DNA of 64,000 nucleotides from Argopecten irradians. Lineage: Eukaryota > Mollusca > Bivalvia > Pectinida > Pectinidae. The position numbers and the translations under genes were made by a program. Shown piece by piece: positions 1 to 11,764 of this stretch. Every line of letters begins with the position of its first letter. Position 1 is the first letter of the stretch. The stretch lies in NCBI RefSeq assembly GCF_041381155.1, contig NC_091137.1, forward strand, positions 21,373,655-21,437,654. Direction: 5' to 3'. Below the pieces are notes generated by a model. The model ran no database searches and had not been told where the DNA came from. It saw only the letters and a program-made list of their open reading frames with translations.

Positions 1-570
1 AGGTCACCAGTAGATATCATTATAGGGCAAGTCCTACTAATCAACAGTAAACTGGATAGCAATAATACAAACGCTACACGCGTTGTATTAAAAAAAGAGG
101 CCGTGCGATAATCGTCTGTTCCCAAGGAGATTTTTGGACGCCGGCGAGGTAGTGAATACCGACCGAGCATCTAATGCTAATCGGCCGGTTGTTCGGGCGA
201 TAACCAGTTTATTTACGGGACATCGTGCGAACACACCCGAGTATACCTCACGTTGGGTGATGTGATTGCCGATCGATTCCCAGTCGGATATCGGACGGTT
301 TGAAGGGCCGATTGTAAAAATACGGGACATCGGAGAAATTTTAGCTTCGAGTTAAAAATCCTCGGGCACTTCGATTCCCCGATGCTGCCTGAGAGTTCCA
401 ACCACCAATCGCGACCGGCCATATGTCTGGAGTACCCCCGTCCGGCCGGGAACCAGGCCAAATTGTTTTATGCATAATCGAAAGGGGCTGTGACCAAGCA
501 TTACTGAACTGAAAAGTCCATGTTTTGCATTCTTTGCCATTATTTACAAGCAATACAACAATCTACGACT
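1..570. other. unassigned GC-richer block
   Basis: This stretch is noticeably richer in C and G (many CCGG and CGAT tetramers) than the AT-rich DNA that follows. Short open frames on the minus strand carry no recognisable domain, signal peptide or splice context. It could be the end of a repeat or gene lying to the left of the window. I assign no function. Confidence 0.3.
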
Positions 571-579
571 CAACAGTAA

Positions 580-812
580 TACCTAAGGTTAGGCCTGGTG
601 CATAATGTTCAAGTATACGTAAGAAGTGATATACTGAATACAAAATAGAGTAAATCTTTCCGCTTCAACAGTAGCTACAATGTACCTACTGATGCATGGT
701 CTGAATACCTAAGGTTAGGCCTGGTGCATAATGTTCAAGTATACGTAAGAAGTGATATATGTATACTACATACAAAATCTTTCCGCTACACCTACTGATG
801 CATGGTCTGAAA
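580..812. repeat. imperfect tandem duplication, ~120-bp unit, two copies
   Basis: Two adjacent copies begin with CCTAAGGTTAGGCCTGGTGC (about 583 and 707) and both end with CTACTGATGCATGGTCTG (about 687-704 and 783-800). The second copy lacks about 20 bp near its end and has a short change after the shared GAAGTGATAT. This looks like a recent local duplication with small indels. Confidence 0.8.
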
Positions 813-1540
813 TGTCACTTGAGCGACTAGAAGACATCTTGTAATACACAACCGGAAAACATTTGCATGTTACATGTACATTGAGAGATCAAGAGGTTAT
901 TCCGGTAAGTTGTTCATGGTGTTTTTCAATGCGATCATAAACACAGATATTGAGGGGGAAATTAAAAACCAGCAATTTTTGCATGTAGAGTGATATCCAT
1001 TCTACCGACGAGATGTGTTGATTGAAGCCAAAGGATGCACGATTCGTTCAAGCTAAGCCACATAATTCAAGCGAGTCGGAGCAACGGGTGATTTGTTTAC
1101 ATTTTCGTTGTCAAAATATGGAGCATGCGGTGCTATTACGTAGTTTACACTTGGTGTAAAGATGCATAATTGGTGTTAGATGTTTGCAGATTAATTTGTA
1201 AAGAAATTTAAGGTGTAATTCAGTGGTGATTTGATGAAATAGTGAATATATTGGGGACGGTGGTATGGGTGAGGAGGCCGAAAGCCGGCGACGGCGGCCT
1301 GGGTGAGCACGGCCATGAATTTCATAATGAAGAAACGAGTGTTAGGCCAATTTTGCTGCTTTATAGTAATTTGTTAGCGTTATAAATCATAAACTAGTGT
1401 CATGTAATCTTATTAAGAAATTACAATTACTTGATATTCCAACTACACATGGAATCCTGTGAGCGATACGTGTATGTTTTATGTTTATATCTTTCTTTCA
1501 TTCAAGTAATTAATTACTATACTATGTAAATCTATGGTAA
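813..1540. other. non-coding stretch
   Basis: No open frame with coding character, no RNA gene and no repeat boundary recognised. It contains one short imperfect palindrome (TTTACACTTGGTGTAAA near 1143) and a small GC-rich patch near 1270-1315. Confidence 0.4.
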
Positions 1541-1624
1541 TGAACGCTTTTTGTAAGCGTTCACAGAAACATATATACATGTTTCTGTATATATGTTTCT
1601 GTGAACACTTACTAAAAGCGTGAA
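1541..1624. repeat. inverted repeat with ~36-bp arms
   Basis: The left arm starts TGAACGCTTTTTGTAAGCG and runs into TTCACAGAAACATATATAC. The right arm (from about 1587) is its reverse complement with two or three mismatches, ending in AAAAGCGTGAAC. The loop is only about 9 nt. This is a strong hairpin, possibly a very short palindromic MITE relic. Confidence 0.75.
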
Positions 1625-2156
1625 CTCTCTGTACTCATGTATAATCATGAGTGGTCAAGGAAGTAATCAAGCGTAACGACCTACAACTAACCTGTGTATA
1701 GCCAGCAGACCGCCTTTTACTAAAACACGGAACCATACTAAAATACCTTAAAAACTTTAGTAGTAACCCAGCAGACGCCATATTGGATTTACTGTCGATC
1801 GGTAAGATGAGTACGCTAACGCTCACGAGCGCTAGACATTGTCAGTCGTGTAATTCTACAGTGTAGACGTGTTTTGTACATGTAGAATTTTAATGCTTTT
1901 GAAATCAATAATTAATCTGCCTGATTATTAATTTCTCTGAACACAGCGTAAGCCTAGCCTGTTTTTCTAAGTTCAAATGTTATATTGTACAACGTTAAGT
2001 TCTCGTATAATAGTTAACCGTTTTGCTAATTGCTAAAGTAAAGCTGATGCAGATATCAAACATGTTTCCCGTTTACACATTTGTTTAAGACCTCTGGCCT
2101 GTGTTTATTATCGGAATAAGTAGTCGATCTTTGAACTTTTTATTATATATGGTTTT
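1625..2156. other. non-coding stretch
   Basis: AT-rich, with no coding frame, RNA gene or clear repeat recognised. Confidence 0.4.
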
Positions 2157-3920
2157 TAGCTCACCTGGCCCGAAGGGCCGGTGAGCTATTGCCATGGCGC
2201 GGCGGCCGTCGTCCGTCGTCCGTCGTCCGTCCGTCCGTCGTCCGTCCGTCAACATTTCCTTTAAATCGCTACTTGTCCTAGAGTTCTGGATGGATTGTAA
2301 CCAAATTTGGTCAGAAACTTCCTTAGGGGAAGGGGATCAGATTTTGCATAAATGGTGACCCTGACCCCCCTGGGGCAGGAGGGGCGGGGCCCAATAGGGG
2401 TAATAGAGGTAAATCCTATAAAATGCTACTTGTCCTAGAGTTCTGCATGGATTGCAACCAAATTTGGCCAGAAACTTCCTTCGGGGAAGGGGATCAGATT
2501 TTGCATAAATGGTGACCCTGACCCCCCTGGGGCAGGAGGGGCGTGGCCCAATAGGGGTAATAGAGGTAAATCCTATAAATCGCTACTAGTCCTAGAGTTC
2601 TGCATGGATTGTAACCAAATTTGGCCAGAAACTTCCTTAGGGGAAGGGGATCAGATTTTGCATAAATGGTGACCCTGACCCCCCTGGGGCAGGAGGGGCG
2701 GGGCCCAATAGGGGAAATAGAGGTAAATCCTATAAATCGCTACTTGTCCTAGAGTTCTGCATGGATTGCAACCAAATTTGGCCAGAAACTTCCTTAGGGG
2801 AAGGGGATCAGATTTTGCATAAATGGTGACCCTGACCCCCCTGGGGCAGGAGGGGCGGGGCCCAATAGGGGTAATAGAGGTAAATCCTATAAATCGCTAC
2901 TTGTCCTAGAGTTCTGCATGGATTGCAACCAAATTTGGCCAGAAACATCCTTAGGGGAAGGGGATCAGATTTTGCATAAATGGTGACCCTGACCCCCCTG
3001 GGGCAGGAGGGGCGGGGCCCAATAGGGGTAATAGAGGTAAATCCTATAAATCGCTACTTGTCCTAGAGTTCTGCATGGATTGCAACCAAATTTGGCCAGA
3101 AACATCCTTAGGGGAAGGGGATCAGATTTTGCATAAATGGTGACCCTGACCCCCCTGGGGCAGGAAGGGCGGGGCCCAATAGGGGTAATAGAGGTAAATC
3201 CTATAAATCGCTACTTGTCCTAGAGTTCTGCATGGATTGCAACCAAATTTGGCCAGAAACTTCCTTAGGGGAAGGGGATCAGATTTTGCATAAATGGTGA
3301 CCCTGACCCCCGTGGGGCAGGAGGGGCGGGGCCCAATAGGGATAATAGAGGTAAATCCTATAAATCGCTACTTATCCTAGCGTTCTGGATGGATTGTAAC
3401 CAAATTTGGCCAGAAACATCCTTTGGGGAAGGGGAACAGAACTTGTATAAATTTTGGCTCTGACCCCCGGGGGTAGGAGGGGCGGGCCCAATAGGGGAAA
3501 TAGAGGTAAATCCTATAAATCGCTACTTGTCCTAGAGTTCTGCATTGATTGTAACCAAATTTGGCCACAAACATCCTTTAGGGAAGGGAAACAAAACTTG
3601 TATAAATTTTGGCTCTGACCCCCCTGGGGGCAGGAGGGGCGGGGCCCAATAGGGGAAATAGAGGTAAATCCTAAAAATCGCTACTTGTCTTAGAGTTCTG
3701 CATGGATTGTAACCAAATTTGGCCAGAAACATCCTTGAGGTTAACAGAATTCGTATACATTTTGGCTTTGACCCCCTGGAGCAGAAAGAGTGGGGCCCAA
3801 TAGGGGAATTAGAGGTAAATATTCAAATTCCTTTAGAAAAGAAACAATGAACTTATATTCAGAACATTACATAGCATTACAAACCAGGTGAGCGATACAG
3901 GCCCTCTGGGCCTCTTGTTT
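2157..3920 (+). mobile_element. pearl/Helentron-like element with ten 157-bp tandem repeats
   Basis: The left end is a hairpin (AGCTCACCTGG...CCGGTGAGCT, about 2159-2189) followed by a CGTCCGTC microsatellite. The core is ten head-to-tail units of 157 bp; the marker GCTACTTGTCCTAGAG (or a close variant) recurs near 2265, 2423, 2580, 2737, 2895, 3050, 3207, 3365, 3520 and 3678. The right end carries CCAGGTGAGCGATACAGG and a GAGGCCC/GGGCCTC hairpin. Terminal hairpins around a tandem core of about 160 bp resemble the bivalve pearl elements, which have been likened to Helentrons. There is no coding capacity. A shorter inverted copy sits at 19807-20295. The family name is inferred from structure. 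Confidence 0.7.
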
Positions 3921-5095
3921 ATATGCTTTACGATCCCCACGGCTCGCCCAAATTACGGTTTAAAATTTAAGCCCAATGATGTAATCTCTCACACATATAT
4001 TGCAGTTTTCGGCTTATCTCCTTCACATAAAGACGATAAGAAAAAATGATAAGAAGTCCTAAAATAAATATACGCATTGTAATCACCGTGTCACGTTAAT
4101 CTTGGTAGGGTAGAGCCAGTACGTATGTATGGAGTAGAAATTTAGAAATTTAGAAGTTGTATGGGTCTTAATTGGGAGAAAACGCCTGAGATGTTGTTTT
4201 CTGGTCAGTAATCTCCTGAAAATCATAAGGATGGATGTATTAAGCTGTGAAAATCATTCAATGACCCAGACAAAACTGTATGATGCCTTATATTTCAAAC
4301 ATAAGAAGCAACACGCATATTTTTCGCTATCAAAGTTCTTGTTTTATGCTTTATACAAATGTATATGAAATCGCATCTGCAGAAATTACTTTACAATTAC
4401 TATAAATACTGTAAAATGTTTAACTAAGGACCACAATTTAGAATCTTGGTCTGACCGTGTGTATTCAGTTCACAGCACTGTAGAAATTAATGCGTGATTT
4501 TGGCGGTACACAAATTGGAGAGTTGGTGTAGAATATGCCAGAGAAAAACACACCTATCGAGGGCAGAACAAGACAAAACACACCTGTTGTGTAAAATGCA
4601 ACGGTATTTCAGTTTTCTACAAGGTCAATTGTGGATTGATTCAAAGAGAAATATTGTTTGCAATACTATTTACATTGTTTGTCAATTACTTAGAAATTAA
4701 TATATTAATAATAATTGCCCTTCATTAGAGATACATGTATCTTTTCTCGAAGTATGCAGATGGTATGGTGTTGCGAGCCAGCTCATCAGAAGATCTCCCA
4801 AGTCATGTTGAATTCCCTCAGGATTATACTACAAAATGAAGGCTTACTGTTATTGTAAAGAAAACCAAAATAATTGTTTTTGAAAGTGGTTGAACTATTA
4901 GAAATAATGAAAAATGGTATTACAATAGTGAGCTAATTGAGATAATAAATATATTCAATATTTGCGGGTTGATGTTGAACTAAAACGGAAAATTCTTTAA
5001 GACCCAAAAGCAAATCTCAAAACAAGGTAAAAAACTGTTCGCTGTTTCTAACTTTATGTAAAAACGTTGTTTTTGATATTGAAACCAGTTTGGCA
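3921..5095. other. non-coding stretch
   Basis: AT-rich DNA. A 68-codon open frame near 4494 has no recognisable motif. No repeat boundary or RNA gene seen. Confidence 0.4.
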
Positions 5096-5780
5096 GTTTT
5101 TTTATTCTTACGTTAGAAAGGTTTTGAATTATGGTTGTGAGATATGGGGGTTTCATAAACCACCTGACATCAAAAAGGTACGCATAAGCTTCTTAAAAGA
5201 GTACTTGGTGTGAAGAAAAACACTTCTTATAACTAATGCTATGGTATATATTGAACTTGGAAGATATTCTTTATCTACTATCAGGAAAATAAGAATATTT
5301 AATTACTGGATGAAACTAAAAAAATTATAACAATTGCATTTTAAAGGAATGTCCTAAAATGGAAGAAACTATCAATAACTGGATTTACAGTTGAAACTTG
5401 AATTAAATGATTGTTGGTTGGACTATATTATGTATGATATGGAAACGTTTCTTAAATTAGATTCTGAGCTACTTAAACTTAAATTAGAAGACCATTTCAG
5501 ACAGGAATGCATTATATTGATAAATGACGCGTCTAAAGGTATCCATATAAACACCTTATTACTACCTATTTTTGTCAACCTTGTTTAAGTAAAGCTTTAG
5601 ACATCAAAGTTCAAAGATATATATCATAATTTCGGTTATCTGTCCATGATTTGAAAATATAGAGAGGAAGATACAGAAATACCCCTAAAATCAGAGATTA
5701 TGTTCATTTTGCAATGATGATATTGAAGATGAACTTCATTTCATAATTAAATGTAATATGAACGGTTTATAAAACCTTTG
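5096..5780 (+). mobile_element. degenerate LINE ORF2 C-terminus
   Basis: Broken plus-strand frames give LNYGCEIWGF, then FLKRVLGVK, then IELGRYSL. This matches the order of blocks downstream of the reverse transcriptase in the LINE at 56590-60485 (LLYGSEVWGY, FCKRILKV, GELGRFPL). Further on, a frame contains DIEDELHFIIKC, like the IGDEFHYLFVC zinc-knuckle-type end of that LINE. Stops and frameshifts interrupt it repeatedly, and neither the RT core nor an endonuclease is present, so it is a 5'-truncated old copy. Confidence 0.7.
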
Positions 5781-5920
5781 TTTGTCAGATACCCTAGCAT
5801 TTACAAGGTAATTCAATTATTCAATACACAAAATTTGATAGAATTTAATAATCTAGGTAAATATATCTTTTTAGCTTTGGAAAGAAGAAAAATGCTGTCA
5901 AATTAAGACCAATCTTTGTA

Positions 5921-5922
<2 letters not shown>

Positions 5923-5985
<63 letters not shown>

Positions 5986-6022
5986 CTTTGTAACCCCCCC
6001 CCCCCCCCCCCTCTCTCTCTCT
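5923..6022. repeat. poly-C tracts (60 C, then 18 C) with duplicated flank
   Basis: There are 60 consecutive C at 5923-5982, then AATCTTTGTAA, then 18 C at 5994-6011, then a short CT dinucleotide run. The 11-bp sequence before the first tract (AATCTTTGTAA, 5912-5922) is identical to the one between the tracts. This can be genuine homopolymer expansion with duplication, or an assembly or polishing artefact. Confidence 0.9.
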
Positions 6023-7470
6023 TAATGCTACAATAGCAAATATAATACTAATAGTCATTTTATATTAAAAATGTATGTACACGCATTATATCTGAAATGT
6101 ATTATATATGAAATTTGTATGAATGGACGTGAAAGTGTATGTCGTTCTGCAACGTAAACATTGATTTATGTCTTATTATGCACATGTTTATATATTGCGA
6201 TAAGTTATGTTTTGAATTTGAAACTATCGAGGGCCGAATGCCAAAGATATGGTGTTTTCTGTGGCCTATTCCACACCAACTCGTGGTTTATTCATCTTTA
6301 AAAAATCCCATCCCCTTTTGAACCCCATCCAGCATTGCAACAATTCAACTACCAACTGTTGGATAGTTGAGTGTAACTGAATTTGTTACACAGGTTATGG
6401 TCTAATGAACACATATAGGTAAGGTACACGAGCATTCCATTTACCATAACGTAGTTGCATGGCCATCAAATCAGATTGGATTAGTAATGTACAGTAATAG
6501 TGATAACTAATCATAAGTCACACACAACGATCCCAAAAAATTTCCCCGAATTTAGTTCTTTTGTGTATATTAAATGAAGATTTTAAATTGATATATCCTA
6601 TTTTCAGTGATTAAATGATATTTATGATGAGGGAATTATAAATTCCAAAAGAGCAAAAGTATTCTTGGAATCCATTTTATCATAGGGAACATAACACACC
6701 TTTAAAGGAGAGTTGAAAATAATTGCGATGTAATTCTACACCATGACAATCCACTTATTTAGACGTGGGGTGTCATCCTGACAAAGGAAATTGCTTAAGG
6801 ATTCTAAAACCAGTATTATTCTAAATGGAAATCGAAGGTGATTTCATATTGAAATCCTTGATACTCTAAACAAAAAAAACATTTTCAACACAAAGGCATA
6901 TATGCCTTGTGTTTATACAAGCACGTATGGCTGACCTACTAATTTAAATGCGGTTGACCTCTCATTTAAATGCTGCCCGTCATTTGCATATGTGTACGTG
7001 TCTGCGCAACTTCCGGTTGAAAGAAGGTCACACTAAAGAAAGGATTTTGCCGATATTATTACGTGTTAATATGAATCAATGTTCAGCAATAATAGCAATT
7101 GATAGTAACAAAACATTTGTACTTAGTGTCCATTGTGCACGAAGGGTCATTTAGAACACATGTACGGAGCCAAGGGATATTTATTAATTAATTAATCGAT
7201 TTTTTTTTCTTTTTGCAAAAGTTGTTTTGGGGATTTTGTTTTCTGATACAATATCTATACATGTACATGTTCAAGTATTATATATTCTTCATGCATGTCT
7301 ATCTCAGTGAAATGAACCTTTGATATTCATTGTCTTTTAATGTTCTCAATGCTTAAATATTTTGCATATTATTTGACTATCCATCAACGGTAATACTAGC
7401 CATCATTGGATAGTGAAACTATAAATCTGGTGTATACGATGGATAACGTCACAGGATTTTTCAAATTTTA
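6023..7470. other. non-coding stretch upstream of the SDR gene
   Basis: No coding frame with recognisable content. There is a near-perfect palindrome at about 6888-6914 (CACAAAGGCAT / ATATGCCTTGTG) and a short run of T near 7201-7208. Distal regulatory DNA for the gene at 7629 may lie here, but nothing specific can be named. Confidence 0.35.
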
Positions 7471-7476
7471 GTTCGG

Positions 7477-7577
7477 GTAAGAGCTGTTCGTATCCTAGGT
7501 CGGTAACAGGCGCAATGTAACGTTACGTCTTAAGAAAATGAAATATTTAACTAATATTTTGTTTGATTTCTTTGTAG
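7477..7577 (+). other. possible small 5'-UTR intron of the SDR gene
   Basis: A donor-like TTCGG|GTAAGAG at 7477 is followed 100 nt later by a pyrimidine-rich acceptor, TTTGATTTCTTTGTAG, ending at 7577. The next 51 nt lead to the start codon at 7629 without an upstream ATG. This would place a short untranslated first exon before 7477. It is inferred only from splice-like signals. Confidence 0.3.
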
Positions 7578-7628
7578 AGTTCTTCATCGTCTTTCAAGTT
7601 ACTTTGACCTGATGTAGAAAAGAACAAC

Positions 7629-8894
7629 ATGGCTTTCAGTGCGACTAAATCCGTTAAGTTGACGCCATTGCTGTGTATGACTTTACTCCTTTGTTTCCAA
7701 AGCGGAAGTGCAAAGACAATATTTGTCTTGGGCGGAAATGGACTTTTAGGTGCCGCTTCCATGGAGCGCCTTATTGAAAAGGGAGATAGTCTTATGGTTG
7801 TCAATAGAGGCAATTGGTATTGGGACACATCCGACTTAATTCTTCCTTTCGTGACATCGATCCGCTGTAACCGCCACAGGTCCTTAAGCGAGTGTCCAGA
7901 TATGAACTTTTTACTTTCTGGAGATGGGAAAGACGTCATGTTTGACGCTGTTATAGATTTCAGTTCTTTTGAAGGGAAACACGTTGCGGACGTTTTGGAA
8001 GTTCTCCACGATCGAATCGACCGATACATTTTCATCAGCTCTGACTCCACGTATGAAGTTTGCATGAAGAATCATAGTAAACCGACGGTTGAGTCTGATG
8101 CTGTGCGACCAATACCTGAAGCGGAGAGGATCATATACAGTCAAAAGGATGTATATGGGCACAGAAAATTGGAAGGCGAAGAAGTGTTAGAGGCACAAAA
8201 AGATGGGGGAGTGCCATTTGTTGCTCTACGTCTACCAGATGTCATTGGACCACGTGACAATACTTACCGATGGTGGATGTATCAGCTTTGGATCAAACTT
8301 TCCGACTACCTTGACCGACCACTTTCTGTACCAGAAGAGTTGAATAGTCGACCATTAAGCTTTGTTTACTCCTATGATGTAGCAGATATACTTATTTATC
8401 TTCTCGACGCAGAACTGGATGTTTATAATCAGGCATATAATTTAGCAATGGAAGAAAATCCTACCCTGACTGAACTATTGAAAGAAATGGCGACATTTTT
8501 AGACCGCCCAGACATTCAGATAGTAATGAACAAAAATTCGATGACGTACCTTTGGCCGTCAGAACCTTCCCAGCAACAGTATGACGTATCTGAGTTGTCT
8601 GCTAGTGACGAAGGCTGGTCGTCTGCACTCTACCTATTCCCATCTGTGTCTTTGGGTGCTATTGAAACTTCCAAAGCCAAACGAGTACTCGGTTGGACTC
8701 CGACGTCACTTACAGAGGCTGTGCGGAAATCGATTATGTTTTTTGAAGAGGCAATGCTTTCGAGTGACTTTGAAGGGGAAAGAAAAGAAATAAAACGATC
8801 TCTTCTGTTGCATTTCAGTAAAGATCACGTACGGTCTCTGAGAGGCATAGATATAATGTACCCGAAGCACCAGAATATACACCAGGAACTCTGA
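7629..8894 (+). CDS. secreted/lumenal NAD(P)-binding SDR-fold protein (epimerase/dehydratase-like)
   Basis: This is an uninterrupted 421-codon frame. Residues 1-28 form a signal peptide (hydrophobic LLCMTLLLCF followed by SGSA). The Rossmann fold starts at once: IFVLGGNGLLG (about 31-41) fits the GxxGxxG nucleotide-binding loop of extended or atypical SDRs. FISSDSTYEV (about 135-144) is the strand carrying the active-site serine, and YGHRK (176-180) fits YxxxK. LRLPDVIGPRD is the substrate-loop strand typical of epimerases, and KRVLGWTPT near 364-372 is the usual C-terminal helix motif. The length fits the extended SDR class plus a signal peptide and a basic tail. NAD(P)H-dependent oxidoreductase or epimerase chemistry on a nucleotide sugar or similar substrate is plausible but not shown. 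Export is unusual for this fold. The lack of introns could mean retroposition or an ancestrally intronless gene. The neighbours are repeats, so context says little. Confidence 0.85.
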   Translation: MAFSATKSVKLTPLLCMTLLLCFQSGSAKTIFVLGGNGLLGAASMERLIEKGDSLMVVNRGNWYWDTSDLILPFVTSIRCNRHRSLSECPDMNFLLSGDGKDVMFDAVIDFSSFEGKHVADVLEVLHDRIDRYIFISSDSTYEVCMKNHSKPTVESDAVRPIPEAERIIYSQKDVYGHRKLEGEEVLEAQKDGGVPFVALRLPDVIGPRDNTYRWWMYQLWIKLSDYLDRPLSVPEELNSRPLSFVYSYDVADILIYLLDAELDVYNQAYNLAMEENPTLTELLKEMATFLDRPDIQIVMNKNSMTYLWPSEPSQQQYDVSELSASDEGWSSALYLFPSVSLGAIETSKAKRVLGWTPTSLTEAVRKSIMFFEEAMLSSDFEGERKEIKRSLLLHFSKDHVRSLRGIDIMYPKHQNIHQEL

Positions 8895-8971
8895 ATCCAG
8901 CCTGAGAAGAAAAATGTTTATTATAACACCACCATACATCTTTATGTTGTATTAATTAAATACTCTTTTAT

Positions 8972-8977
8972 AATAAA
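8972..8977 (+). terminator. polyadenylation signal AATAAA
   Basis: AATAAA lies 78 nt after the stop codon of the SDR gene, in AT-rich DNA, at a normal distance for a short 3' UTR. Confidence 0.6.
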
Positions 8978-8979
8978 AG

Positions 8980-10725
8980 ACAAAACTATTGTTCTTATGT
9001 TTTAAACACAAATTCTAAAATGATGTTGATTTAACGCCTGTTTTGATTGGATTTTTTTCATAATTCAAACTCATGACGTTGTCGTGGCGATGTTGGCATC
9101 GGTAGACACGGCTTCACAAGGTTTTGTTTTATTCTTATGTGAAGTACAGAATACAGTCACTAAGCCACTAAGATGACTTTTCATACACAAGAGATGGCGA
9201 GAATAGAGTACACTGGTCAATAATAAATGATAATAATGGTAGTAATGGATTTTATCTTCATTCAATTGCACATTGAGTGAAAGATTTTTCTCATATGTGG
9301 TCGAACATATAAAATATACAGTAGTTACAGCATAGTAAATAAACATACAGTAATTATTATACACTAACACAGCATACAATAAACCTAATGTTGTAAGATA
9401 ACATGAAATACTAAATTAAGGCTTTAAAATTCAACACATAATAGGATACATTTATTGAAATTTAAGGTATTATCCATATATAAATTCAATTATTACAGTT
9501 ATGATTTTTACGTTCTGCATTTAATTTTGAACGTAATCAGGGATTTTTTTTCGGTGACTCTTACAAGAAGGCTATTTCAATGTGCTGGACCATTGAATTT
9601 AAAAGAGATTTTGAACTCGCAAAATTGCTTTGGCAAAACAAATTTTCCTGTTGTGGAAGATCTTGCTTGAACAAATCAAGAAAAGGACAAATTATTTTAT
9701 ATGTAGATTACAATGACTGAAAGGGATGTACACTACTTATTAGGGTGTTACAGTCTAGGTAGACAGAACACAAAGTATTCATAATTTTAGACATCAAAAT
9801 ACAGTCATTGTATTCAACTTTGTTGATGGAAGGCAACCATTTCAATTTGACAAATAACACTATAATCTAAATTGATTTTCTGGATTTAAATTGATTTTCT
9901 GGATTTATCTAAGTTTTTTCAACAAATTTCTGTGAACAGTGTCTCCAAATGTAGGAACAATAATTAATATATGGCAAAATAATACAATTATGGTAAGTGG
10001 CTCTAGCCGAAATTGGTATTTATTTTTGTTTATTCTGCACGGCTGATACAGGTTATTTTCTTTCTCAGAACATCTTGTATATTTCAAGATAGATTTTCAT
10101 CGCTAATCACACCTATAAGCTTTTCTTTCTTCACATTTTGTAACTGAAAATTGCCATCTGACATTGCCTCTGTTTACTATCAATTACATGGTTAACAACA
10201 AAAACACATCTGTCGTTTTACAGGAAGAGACGAATTCGTCGTTTGCACTTTTCAATCACACCAGCTTTTAACGTTATCAAAGTAATTTTGTAGACATATT
10301 TTAGTGATATGAAATTGACTGCCTACTTTATATAACAGTATCGTCTTCATAATATAAAATTGACATCGTTTAGAGTGAAAGGAGATATCTTTAATATAAT
10401 AAAACATTATGGGCATAAAATGGAACATTGGGAACTCCAGTTTGGATTTCTAGGAGATTACTAAGAACATTACTAAAAGATACCTTATGAAATCGATGTA
10501 TTAAGTAGAAAGAATAGAAGTGGATAACATGTTCAGAACACTCATGTAGTTAATATAGTTATATTTTCTAAACTAATAGCTTGTGAATGAGTTCAGAGAT
10601 AGTTTTGTGATTTACCTTTATTTCTTCAAAGGGCGCGTTATTCTCAAGAATAGTTTAATTTATGCACATAGGTTTCCTAACGCTCACTTTAAAATATTGA
10701 TGGATTAAGACACACAAAAGGTTTA
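8980..10725. other. non-coding stretch
   Basis: AT-rich, with only short chance frames. A small tandem duplication (TTGATTTTCTGGATTTAAA type, about 19 bp twice) lies at 9871-9909. No RNA gene or element end recognised. Confidence 0.4.
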
Positions 10726-10727
10726 GT

Positions 10728-11760
10728 TTAAACATTTTATTGAAACAAAAGGATTGGGCACAAGTTATTTCAACTTATATCAAGCCCTCTCCAATAATAT
10801 TACATATATACATAATCAAGATTTGAAGATGGCAGACTTAAAATATTTTTCAGAAACGAAATCTCATACATACTCAAAATTAATATAAACATAGAATTAA
10901 CGTAGTAGTTTTAAACATACAAAGTACATTTCCATTTTTCTTACAAACTCCATGGCGGATAGAGGGGGGGGGGGGGGGGCTGGAGAAAGAGATAGAGTGA
11001 GGATTATTAAAATATCTTTTTGTATCAAGAATGTATTTTTGAGTTTCATTAATAGTAAATTCATTTTCGTTATATGTTAAGTTTTAGAATCACCGAACAA
11101 CAAGGTTTTAAGGCTGAGTGGTATATAATCGTTTAAATTTCTGTAAAGCTCTATACGTTGCCGAGCATATAAGTTGCAATTAAAAAAATAATGATATGCG
11201 TCTTCACATTCAAATCCACATGCACAGCTTTGGTCGTCAGAAAGATTTACTCTGAACAGGTCATATTTTAGGATACTTGATTTATTTCTTAGTCTGCAGT
11301 GCAAGATATTAGTTTTCCGGTCACCAAGGAGAAATAGATAGGATTGACATGAATTATGTTTTTTTACAGAGGGTATCTCTAAAAGTGCTAAACCTGTTTG
11401 TATGTCTAATATTAGTATCTAAACTGTTCCAGGGCCTTATAATTGATGGAAAGAAAGACAAATTAGTTGTTTCCAGACGGTTTTTGGGTAAGGTGTAATT
11501 TTCGGAGTCTCTTAGTCTGAATCTAGTGTTTTCAGAATTTAAAGGAGGGAGTAGAGTAGAAAGATAAGAGGGTGTTAGTCGATTATGTACTTTGAAAAAT
11601 AAGTTAATTTTACGTCTAAATCTGCGGTCAGATAAGGTTTCCCACCCCGTTTCGGAATAAAGAGATTGCCTAATAGTATATGAAGGTAGTCCTGTCACTA
11701 TCCTAGCAGCTTCTAACGCAAAAAGGTCCCAACTCATACGTAGTCCTTTCTATTTGTTTT
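10728..11760 (-). mobile_element. 5'-truncated LINE, ORF2 C-terminal part and 3' UTR
   Basis: On the minus strand, frames at 11737-11354 and 11304-11077 read ALEAARIVTGLP, ETGWETLSDRR, LPPLNSENTRFRLRD and FFPSIIRPWNSLD, then CACGFECEDAYHYFFNC. This is the standard block order downstream of the RT in a LINE type common in bivalves, ending in the C/H-rich tail. Downstream on the same strand (10800 down to 10728) a 3' UTR-like segment ends with AATAAAATG. Endonuclease and RT core are absent, so the copy is 5'-truncated. A run of 16 G (10964-10979 on the plus strand) lies in the 3' UTR. Confidence 0.8.
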
Positions 11761-11764
11761 GTGT

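Noticed and set aside
3377-3732. Two similar ~65-codon minus-strand frames (FPKGC.WPNLVTI) as small paralogous genes
   Set aside because: They are the same 157-bp tandem unit of the pearl-like element read in one frame.
7547-8065. 172-codon minus-strand frame opposite the SDR gene
   Set aside because: Shadow of the plus-strand coding frame; no independent signals.
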